Below, in pieces: positions 43,652 through 53,100 of a stretch of DNA of 64,000 nucleotides (the stretch's first letter is position 1; each line of letters opens with the position of its first letter). Both the position numbers and the translations under genes were made by a program. This stretch comes from Paenibacillus sp. MMS18-CY102 (lineage in GTDB: Bacteria > Bacillota > Bacilli > Paenibacillales > Paenibacillaceae). The notes under the pieces are model-generated. The model was not told the origin of the DNA. It ran no database searches and saw nothing but the letters and a program-made list of their open reading frames with translations. The stretch is taken from positions 62,001-126,000 of the forward strand of contig NZ_WSTC01000002.1 of the NCBI RefSeq assembly GCF_009789195.1, given 5' to 3'.

Positions 43652-45220
43652 ATGTATAAAGCGATATTAGTAGATGACGAAAACTTCGATCTCATCGGTA
43701 TGCAACAGCTAATTCCTTGGTCTTCCCTACAAATTGAAATCGTTTACAGTTCAACCAAGCCGCTGGCGGCATTAAGTTATATTCAAGACCATGAAATCGA
43801 TATCCTTATAACCGATATTAAGATGCCTGTGATGTCCGGGCTAGAGTTAGCGAAGGCCGCTCTGCAGAAAAATGCTGATCTTAAAGTGATGTTTATTAGC
43901 GGTTATCAGGATTTTGAATATGCGAAACAGGCGTTGCAATTGAAGGCTGATGGCTACATTTTGAAGCCGGTAGATGATGACGAGGTCATCGAAACCTTGA
44001 AGCGGGTCGTTGCCGCGCTGGATGAGAGGGCACGCCTGGAGAAAGGGAAGGATATGAATCTAGAATCATTCGAGTTTGTGAAGCATAACTTCCTTCTGCA
44101 TCTAATGGAAGGGACGATTGATGAGGAGACCCTCCATGCTTTCATGCGCAAATATCCAGTAGAAGTGTCCGTTGATCGCGCACACGCGGTCATTATCGAG
44201 ATGGATGATGCCGCGCGGATGATGCAAGGAAATCAAGCGGAGTTTGATCCAATCACAGCAACGGCTAGGTTAGTTGTTTCCTACATCGAATCGTATGGGC
44301 TCGGTTTATGGTACAGGCTGTCGCCAACCCGTATTGGATTAATTTATTCCGGCGATTCCGAGCATATAGAGCGTGATTTGGGCGGCTTGCTTAACGAGGT
44401 GCGGTCGAATGGGGGCACAACTGCCACCGTGAGTTATGGACAAGCTGTATCTGGCATTCCGATGCTCCCGGCTTCGTTCAAGGAGGCGCGTGAGCTGATC
44501 GACTGCAAAATGTTTATCGGCAAAAACCGCATTATATCGCCGGGCGCTTCCCAGTCAGCCGGGATGCGCAATGCGAAAGATATGAATGCGATTCTAGACC
44601 AATTGTTCAAAGCAATATCGAGCTATGCGCTCGTCGTTGTCTGCGATTGTATTGAAGATCTGTTCGAGAGCGTCCGTTCTTATGCAGAACCGGTGAAAGT
44701 TTACCATTTTTCAACCCATATCATATCTCGGCTGGAAGGCTACCTAAGCGATGCTGGAACGTCCTCTGACGTGCTCGCGAATTGGAAAGATAACGGATTT
44801 GCGGCGGTTCAGCAGTTCGAGACGATCGATGATATCAAGTCATGGCTGCGCCGCACAGCATTCGAATTGTCCGAGATGCTGTATATGCGCAATCAAAAGC
44901 CGGTATGGCGCTTGTATTCCGATATTGAGGAGTACGTAGCGGAGAATCTGGCAAGCGATATTACGTTAAAGGATATGGCGAGCCGATTCTCGTATTCGCC
45001 GAACCATTTTGGCGTTTTGTTCAAGGAACAGGTCGGAATCAGCTTTAATGATTATGTCGTTAGTAAGCGGATGGCTAAGGCAAAGGAAATGCTTCAGCAG
45101 CCGCAATACAAAATCTATGAGATAGCGGACCAGGTCGGTTATAAGAGCTTGACCTATTTCAGCAGAATGTTCAAGGAAGCCTTCGGCATGACGCCGGGAG
45201 ACTACAGAAAGCAGAGCTGA
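43652..45220 (+). CDS. AraC-type response regulator (YesN-like), beta-glucan locus
   Basis: A 522-residue response regulator: receiver domain (residues 1-120, acidic pair at 8-9, phosphoacceptor D55 in LITDIKMP, lysine in YILKPVD), a middle domain, and a C-terminal AraC DNA-binding domain (ITLKDMASRFSYSPNHFGVLFKEQVGIS ... YEIADQVGYKSLTYFSRMFKEAFGMTPGDYRK). It shares the layout of the regulator at 1554-3179 but is a different paralogue. It sits between the transporter and the glucanase genes and likely activates both. One base separates its stop from the kinase start. Confidence 0.94.
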   Translation: MYKAILVDDENFDLIGMQQLIPWSSLQIEIVYSSTKPLAALSYIQDHEIDILITDIKMPVMSGLELAKAALQKNADLKVMFISGYQDFEYAKQALQLKADGYILKPVDDDEVIETLKRVVAALDERARLEKGKDMNLESFEFVKHNFLLHLMEGTIDEETLHAFMRKYPVEVSVDRAHAVIIEMDDAARMMQGNQAEFDPITATARLVVSYIESYGLGLWYRLSPTRIGLIYSGDSEHIERDLGGLLNEVRSNGGTTATVSYGQAVSGIPMLPASFKEARELIDCKMFIGKNRIISPGASQSAGMRNAKDMNAILDQLFKAISSYALVVVCDCIEDLFESVRSYAEPVKVYHFSTHIISRLEGYLSDAGTSSDVLANWKDNGFAAVQQFETIDDIKSWLRRTAFELSEMLYMRNQKPVWRLYSDIEEYVAENLASDITLKDMASRFSYSPNHFGVLFKEQVGISFNDYVVSKRMAKAKEMLQQPQYKIYEIADQVGYKSLTYFSRMFKEAFGMTPGDYRKQS

Positions 45221-45221
45221 T

Positions 45222-46985
45222 ATGACGATGTGGAACGGGAAGCACGGCTACATATCTTTTCATTACAAACTATTCATTTCGTACTTCTTGCTCGTTATTA
45301 CGCCAATCACGGTCATCGGCAGTTATTCTTACGTCTCTTCTATTAATACGCTCAAGCAGCATACTAGAAGCAATCTTGAGGTTGCAATCAACCAGATTAA
45401 CAATAACGTGCAGTACCGGGCCGATGATGTCATTCGGGTGTCGAATGAGATCTATGCGGACCAACTGCTGTCGCAATATTTGGCCGGCTATTATTTGGAC
45501 TGGGAACGTTATCAGGTAACCACGCAATATGTGCTGCCGCGGATGGAAACGGTTACGCATTTGCCGAAGCTGGACGTGAGCATGACACTCTACTTGAATA
45601 CCCACACGTTAAGCGAATATTACTACGATATGATTGAGAAATCGCTTGTCGCAGGCGAGCGCTATTATGAGATTCGGTATATTGACCGGATAAAAGATGA
45701 GCCTTGGTATCAGTCCGCCAGCAAACTTCCGTTCGACGGAATCGCATGGGAACAGGTTGGAACCGATGCAGAGTATGGGCTTATCTCGTTGCTGCGTCCG
45801 CTCATCAACTACGATACGCTGCAGCCCAACGGCTTGATTCGTATTCGAGTGAAACTGAGCGACCTATTCGAGGAGGTTAAAGTTAATCAGCTAGGAAGCG
45901 GAACCAAGCTGTTTATATTAAACGATCAGCAGAAGATGCTATATGCGAACATGACGGATACGGATGCGGGGAAGAACGGCTTCACCGATCTAATGGCGAA
46001 TAAGAAAGGTTATCTACGCATTACGAAGACGATGAATAATCTGCCAAGCAGCTTGGTGGCGCTAATTCCTGTTTCATCCTTTACGGAAAATTCGGAGAAA
46101 GTTCGGAACGTCACGATACTGATCTGCTTGCTGAGCTTCATTATTTTGACGTTTATTAGCCTCATTGTCGCGAATATGCTCTCCAAACGGATTTTGAAGC
46201 TGAAGCTCTCGCTTAAGGCGTTTAAGGATGGGGAGTTCCATCGCCGCATTTATTACCGTGGCAAGGATGAGTTTGCGGAAATTGCAGACTCCTTCAATGA
46301 TATGGCCTCGACGACTCAGAAGCTGATCGACGAGGTGTATATTAGCAAACTGGAGAAAAAAGAGGCCGAGCTGCAAATTTTGCATGCCCAGATCAACCCT
46401 CACTTCCTATATAATACCTTCTCATCTATTAGCAGGATGGCGAAGCTGGGAGAAATCGGGCTCCTGCATGAAATCATTCGCGCCCTGGCAAAGTTTTATC
46501 GCTTGACGTTAAACAAGGGCGAAATGCTCATCCCAGTCGATAAGGAACTGCAAATCATTAATGCGTACCTCGATATCCAGAATATGAAATGCGATAACCG
46601 TATTCATGTAGAGCTAGATGTGGAAGAAGGGCTGGAGAACTACGAGACTGTGAAGTTTATTCTCCAGCCGTTTGTAGAAAATGTACTGGAGCATGCTTGG
46701 TATGATGATGAGATCCATATTGGCATTCGCGTTTATCGGAGCGAAGGAGCCATTAGTATGGAAATCCGTGATAATGGCCTGGGCATGAAGCAGGAAACGA
46801 TTGATGCGATTTTCTCACAAGGGCCGGGTGCAATCGGTTATGGCATTCGAAACGTTGACCAGCGGATCAAGCTGCATTATGGCCGCGAGTATGGCGTTAC
46901 GATCACAAGTGAAATTGGCGTTGGCACAACTGTTGTGCTGCAGATTCCTTATGTCTTATACGGCAACAAACAAGACGAACAATGA
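45222..46985 (+). CDS. Sensor histidine kinase (YesM-like), beta-glucan locus
   Basis: A 587-residue membrane kinase. Transmembrane helices near residues 17-37 and 290-315 enclose an extracellular sensor of about 250 residues. HAMP follows, then the His_kinase domain with H394 in QINPHFLYN, N-box NVLEHAWYDD and G-box GLGMKQETI...GYGIRNVDQRI. The gene starts one base after the regulator stop, so the two are coupled. The order regulator-kinase is the reverse of the first pair (3176-4993). It probably senses glucan fragments or the loaded binding protein. Confidence 0.94.
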   Translation: MTMWNGKHGYISFHYKLFISYFLLVITPITVIGSYSYVSSINTLKQHTRSNLEVAINQINNNVQYRADDVIRVSNEIYADQLLSQYLAGYYLDWERYQVTTQYVLPRMETVTHLPKLDVSMTLYLNTHTLSEYYYDMIEKSLVAGERYYEIRYIDRIKDEPWYQSASKLPFDGIAWEQVGTDAEYGLISLLRPLINYDTLQPNGLIRIRVKLSDLFEEVKVNQLGSGTKLFILNDQQKMLYANMTDTDAGKNGFTDLMANKKGYLRITKTMNNLPSSLVALIPVSSFTENSEKVRNVTILICLLSFIILTFISLIVANMLSKRILKLKLSLKAFKDGEFHRRIYYRGKDEFAEIADSFNDMASTTQKLIDEVYISKLEKKEAELQILHAQINPHFLYNTFSSISRMAKLGEIGLLHEIIRALAKFYRLTLNKGEMLIPVDKELQIINAYLDIQNMKCDNRIHVELDVEEGLENYETVKFILQPFVENVLEHAWYDDEIHIGIRVYRSEGAISMEIRDNGLGMKQETIDAIFSQGPGAIGYGIRNVDQRIKLHYGREYGVTITSEIGVGTTVVLQIPYVLYGNKQDEQ

Positions 46986-47000
46986 CCCCATTGGTTTCAC

Positions 47001-47043
47001 TGCCCAGCTGGTTACTCGAAGGAGAATGAGCTGGGCTCTTTTT
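47001..47043 (+). terminator. Terminator of the transporter/two-component operon
   Basis: Arms CCCAGCT and AGCTGGG close around a loop and are followed by CTCTTTTT. It separates the operon from the glucanase genes. Confidence 0.8.
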
Positions 47044-47135
47044 ATATATAGAAGCCTAACTATTTATTGAAAGGAGTCGAAAGAACGTACATTGCCTTTA
47101 ATTTATGACAGATTTCGTTAATTTGAGCACTGTTT

Positions 47136-47164
47136 TTGAAAGCGTCGTCAATCTAAAATATGGA
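47136..47164 (+). promoter_or_regulatory. Promoter of the giant SLH-GH16 gene
   Basis: TTGAAA, 17 bases, TATGGA, about 30 bases before the start codon. The -10 is weak, which fits an activated promoter. TTTCGTTAA lies 22 bases upstream of the -35. Confidence 0.45.
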
Positions 47165-47193
47165 ATGAATGAAGTAGAGGGGGACAAGCTCGC

Positions 47194-50100
47194 ATGAGGT
47201 TAACCAAGCGGACGAATCAAATCATTGCCATTGTACTTAGTTTTTTAATCATTAGTGGCTACCTGCCCTTAGAAGGAGCTGCAGCTGCTGCACAACCATC
47301 GGCGAATGATGATTTGCAGGGGCATTGGGCAGCGGATGAAGTGCATAAATGGGCAGAGGAAGGATTTATCTCGGGTTTTACAGACGGGACATTCCGCCCG
47401 AATCAGGGGGTCACGCGTGCCGAACTAACGAAGCTGATTAACGCACTGTTCGGTTTCACGGATCAAGCTGCGGCTTCGTTCAACGATATTGCGAACGATG
47501 CGTGGTATAAGGATCAGGTCGCGATTGCGAAGGAAGCGGGATATATCTCCGGGTATCCAGACGGCTCCTTCAAGCCTAATGAAACCGTTACTAGGCAGGA
47601 AGTTGCGAAGATGGCTGCCGCATTGTTCCCGCTGCCAACAGCTGCGGACAATACGTTAAGCGTTTACAAGGATCAATCGTCGATTAGCGGATTCGCGAAA
47701 AGCGCGATGGCGAACATGGTAGGCGGCGGATTCCTGAAAGGTTTCACTGACGGAACGATTCGCCCGGCACAGCCGATTACGCGGGCAGAGGCAGTTGTGT
47801 TGCTCGATCGGCTAGCTGGAGATGTCGAGCATGAGGCAGGTACGGTTAAGGACATTAATGCGAAGGGCAATATGCTTGTCACGACGCAGGATGTGAAGCT
47901 TGTGAAGCCGCAAATCGGCGGCAATCTGATTCTGACAGCAGGAATCGGCGAAGGAGATTCCCATATCGAAGGCGGCAGCGTTGCTGGAGCCGTTTACGTA
48001 AATGGCGGCGGCGTTAACAGCATTCACATCAAGGGAACGAAAGTGAAGCAGCTGACGGTTAATAAGAAGAAGCCTGTACGCGTCGTTATCTCTGAAGACG
48101 CTAACATTGAGCAGTTGAACGTAGAGACTAAGGCGATTATCGAGCTTGAGAAAAATGCTATAGCCGGCAAAATCGTTGTTAGCGCTGGCGCTAAAGGCAC
48201 AGAGATTAAAGTGCAAGGCACAATTCGCGATCTTATTATTGAAGCGGATGGCGTAACGGTCAATGGACAGGCTGTAACGAAAGGATCGAAAGTTTCCATT
48301 GTAGACGGACGTATCGTGACAGAGCCAACTACACCGGGAAGCGGAAACACAGGATCGAACCCAGGTACGAACCCAGGAACGGATCCGGGTACGAACCCAG
48401 GAACGGATCCGGGTACGAACCCAGGAACGGATCCGGGCACGAACCCAGGAACGGATCCGGGCACGAACCCAGGAACGGATCCAGGTACGAACCCAGGAAC
48501 AGATCCGGATGAATGGGAGCTTGTATGGGATGATGAGTTCGATCGTAGCGGAACGAATCTCGACACGAACGGCGTCGATCTCGATAAGTGGGGCTACCAA
48601 GAAGGTACGGGCGCGCAGTACGGCTTGGACGGCTGGGGCAACAAGGAGAAGCAATCGTACAGCAAAAACAATATTAAGGTTGAAAATGGCAAGCTAGTAA
48701 TCGAAGCGCGCAAAGAAACGGCGAATGGAGTGCCATATACGTCAGGCCGTTTGTACACGGAGCCTACGTTCAACAAAACATATGGCAAGTTCGAAGCGAA
48801 AATCAAAATGCCAGAAGGTGACGGCATCTGGCCGGCATTCTGGATGGTGCCAACCAACAGCGAATATGGGGTTTGGGCATCTTCCGGCGAGCTGGACATT
48901 ATGGAAGCGAGAGGCCGTCTCCCGCAAGAAGTTGCAGGTACGATCCACTTTGGCAAGAAGTGGCCGAACAATAAAGCAGAGGGCGGAGACTATCACTTCG
49001 AGAATGGCGAAAGCATCACAGGCGAGCATGTTTATGGCGTAGAATGGGAGCCAGGCGAAATTCGCTGGTATGTTGACGGCAAACTTTATTCACGCCTGAA
49101 CAAATGGGATAGCACAGGCGAGAATCAGCCAGCTAAGTATGCGTATCCAGCACCATTTGACAAGGACTTCTATATGATCTTGAATCTCGCGGTTGGCGGA
49201 ACCTTCGATGGTGATCGCATTCCGCCAGACAGCAAGATTCCAGCGAAGATGGAAGTCGATTACGTCCGCGTATACGACAAGGTTGGCGGATATGAGAATC
49301 CTTCGGCTGAGCCAACGGTAGAGTCCGAACCATTGCCAGCCGTTCATAAGGAAGCAATCAATGGCAGCTACGTGTACGATCCTAGCTTCACGCAGCCGTT
49401 CACGCTGCTTAAGGTGCAGGATGATGTGCTAAATCCGACGTATTGGAACTTTGCAACGATCAGCACGTTCAGTGGTGCGGGTACCGTTAGCACGGAAACG
49501 CTGGATACGACGCCATTCGCCAAGGTCGACATTACGTCTGGCGGCGGTGCGGCGCATGCGGTCCAAATGATTCAGAACGTGACGCTCGGCAAAGGCCGGT
49601 GGTACAAGTTATCCTTCGATGCGAAGGCTGCGAGCAGCCGGACGATGCTGGTGAAATTCGGCGGCGGCGCTGACCGCGGCTGGACGAGCTATTCGGATAG
49701 CCTGGAAGCAGGGCTGACGGATCAACTGCAATCATATGAGATGACGTTCCAAATGAAAGCAGATACCGACACGCAAGCGCGCCTTGAGTTTAATATGGGC
49801 TTGAACACGAAATCGATCTGGCTTGGCAATGTGAAGCTGGTCGAAGTTGATGCGATGGACCTGTACAAGGAAGATGAGGCGAAAGATCCGCTTGTTGGCG
49901 GAAACCATGTATATAATGGCACGTTCGATTTGGGCCGCATTGACCGGATGACTTACTGGCATTGGGCAACGAACGGTGCGACAGCGACGGCTTCTGTCGA
50001 TGCTGATGGCCGTCAGCTATTGGCAACGATTTCAAACGGTGGTGCAGCTGCTGATTCGGTAAGTTTGGTGCAAAAAGGCATTAATCTCGTACAAGGCAAC

Positions 50101-53100
50101 GATTATCGGATTACGTTTAAAGCGAAGGCGGAAGTTGCGCGCACCATTGCGGTCGGTGTGCAGAAAGAAGACGGAACTGCCGTTGAGCAGCCGGAAACGG
50201 TAGCACTGACGACAGCGTGGGAGACGCATACCGTAAACTTCTCCACGCAAGATGGCGACTCTGATCTGAACGGCAAGCTGCTCTTCCTGTTAGGCGGGCA
50301 AGCTGGCGATGTTACTTTGGATGATATCGTTATGGTGCGCCTGACGAACCATAACATGGGTGAGCTGCCGCTAGCAGATCAGTTCCCAGTCAAGAACGGC
50401 GATTTCTCCAATGGCAAGTTAAACTGGAGCGAGCACGTACAAGGACGTTTTGACGGCTGGGGCTCTAGCGCCGTATTCACGGCAAACCAAGGCGAGCTAA
50501 AAATCGCGGTTGCTAACGAAGGCAACAATCCTTGGGATGTTATGCTGATGCAAACTGACTTCAATTTGTTCAGAACGAACACATACGTCGTGTCACTGGA
50601 CGCCCGTTCAACGGTGGCGCGCCAAGCTGAGCTTGTTGTCGATTCGAGCAATACTCGATACGTATCGCAGACGCTCAATTTGACACCGACGATGCAGACA
50701 TTCACCTACGAGTTGCCGGTGGATGCCGATATGACGGCTTCCTTCAAGCTGCTGCTTGGCAAGCTGCAAAATGCTGCTGCTATTGGGGCGCATGACGTTT
50801 ATGTCGATAATGTTCGCGTTGAGTTGAAGGGGGCGCGTGACCACGCATTCCTCGTACACAATGGCGACTTCTCGGCGGGCTGGAATAGCTGGAGCAAGCA
50901 TTTGCAAGGCGATTATGATGGAGACTCCCGTGCAACCATAACGACGGATATCGGTGCTTACCACGCTGATATTACGAATAATGGTGCTAATCCTTGGGAT
51001 ATCATGCTCTATCAAGAGCCGCTGGCACTTGAAAAAGGCAAAACGTACACCGTGACGTTCAATGCCCGTTCCACGAAACCTCGCAAGATTGAGGCGGTCG
51101 TTGAGAACAGCACGAACTTCCGTTATTTGAACCAAGCAGTACAGTTGGACGATTCGACGAATACGTACAGCTACACGTTTACGATGGATAAAAACGATAC
51201 GACGGGCTTGAAGTTCTTGATGGGCAAGCTGTCAGGAGATAGCGTAGTCGGTGCACATGATATTTATATCGATAACGTACGCTTCGAGGTGCAAGGCGCA
51301 TTGGAAGCAACTGGAGAACGTGTAAGCGAGCAGGATAATATCCACTTGCCGAACCCGCCAGCCCTATCGCCTGATGCAACGAACAATCTGATCGGGCAAC
51401 CGCAGACGATTTCGTTTGCTGACAAGATGATCTGGCGGACTGCAATTTCTTCGATTTCTATCGACGGAAATGTAGTGTCTCCACAATCGTATTCCATCGC
51501 ACCGGGCTCCATTACGCTGGATGCAAGCCTATTCCCGACAGCGCAGAATTACGAGATCGTCGTGAAGTCAACAGGCTATGAGAAAGCAACGGTCGTCCAG
51601 CAGGTTGAAGCATCCAGCGATTGGAGCTTGATCTGGAATGACGAGTTCGACGGTACGGGCTCGAATCTGGATACGAACGGCGTCGATTTGGACAAATGGG
51701 GTTACCAGCAAGGCAATGGCTCAGAGTACGGCGTTCAAGACTGGGGCAATAACGAGCAACAGTATTACCGTAAGGATAATATGCAAGTAGCGGATGGCAA
51801 CTTGGTCATCGAAGCCCGGAAAGAAACATTCAGCGGCAAGCCGTATACATCCGGCCGCGTATTTACACAGCCGACATTTACGAAAGCTTACGGGCGTTTC
51901 GAAGCGCGGATGCAGCTGCCGACAGGCGAAGGCATCTGGCCTGCATTCTGGATGATGCCAGCGGGTAACGAGTATGGCACATGGGCATCTTCCGGCGAGA
52001 TTGACATTATGGAAGCGCGCGGCAGATTGCCGGGCGAAGTAGCCGGCACGATTCACTGGGGCAAACCAGCTCCAAGCAACAAATCGACGGGCAGCGATTA
52101 CCACTTCCCGCAAGGGCAGTCGATTGCAGGCTACCACACGTATGCAGTTGAGTGGGAGCCAGGAGAAATCCGTTGGTATGTAGACGGAAACCTCTTCCAT
52201 ACAGTGAACGACTGGAGCAGTACGGGAGCGGGGCAACCGGACAAGTATGCTTATCCGGCACCATTTGACAAACCGTTCTATATGATTTTGAACCTTGCAA
52301 TCGGCGGCGTTTTCGATGGCAACCGGCTCCCGGCTGATTCGATGCTGCCTGCAACGATGAAGGTCGATTACGTTCGCGTTTATGAGTTGACGGGACGTCC
52401 ATACAAGACGCCTGTAGAGCCAGTCGTAATCAAGGAGAATTTCCCTGCGAACGGCAAGCCGGCAGTAAATGGCAATTTGATTTATGACAACACGTACCAA
52501 CATGGCCTTAAGGATATCGCAGCAGCGGGAACGCCGCTGGATCCAACCTACTGGAGCTTCCTTCATACGCCGGACTTCGGCGGAGCGGGATCTGCTTCGG
52601 TAGAGCAGCTTGGAGGCGTACCTTATGCCAAGCTGAATGTAACGAACGGCGGCACTGTACCATATGCGCTGCAAATGATTCAGTATGCAACGCTCACGAA
52701 AGGCCATACGTACAAGCTGAGCTTCGATGCCAAAGCTTCGGCGGCTCGTGCCATCAACTTGAAAATGGGTGGAGACGACGATAACGGATGGGCGGTCTAT
52801 TCCGATAACTTCGAATCCTCGCTGAAGACGGATGTGCAGCACTATGAGTATCGTTTCACGATGAATGGAACGACGGACCCTGCAGCCCGCCTGGAATTTA
52901 ACTTAGGGCTTGGTACGGGCACGGTCTGGATCGGCAACGTTGTATTAGAGGAAACGGACTTCCTGTCTGATCCGACGGGCAATAAAACGCCGCTTGATAA
53001 CGGCAACCATATTTATAACGGCACGTTCGATCTGGGCACGATGGATCGGATGAAATATTGGAACTTTAACGTGACGCCGGATGCATCAGCAACCGCTTCG

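Noticed and set aside
48024-48654. Long minus-strand open frames with VPGFVPGS or RSWVRARI repeats opposite the giant glucanase
   Set aside because: They arise from the complementary strand of the 24-base tandem repeat and of GC-rich codons; no ribosome binding site or family resemblance.
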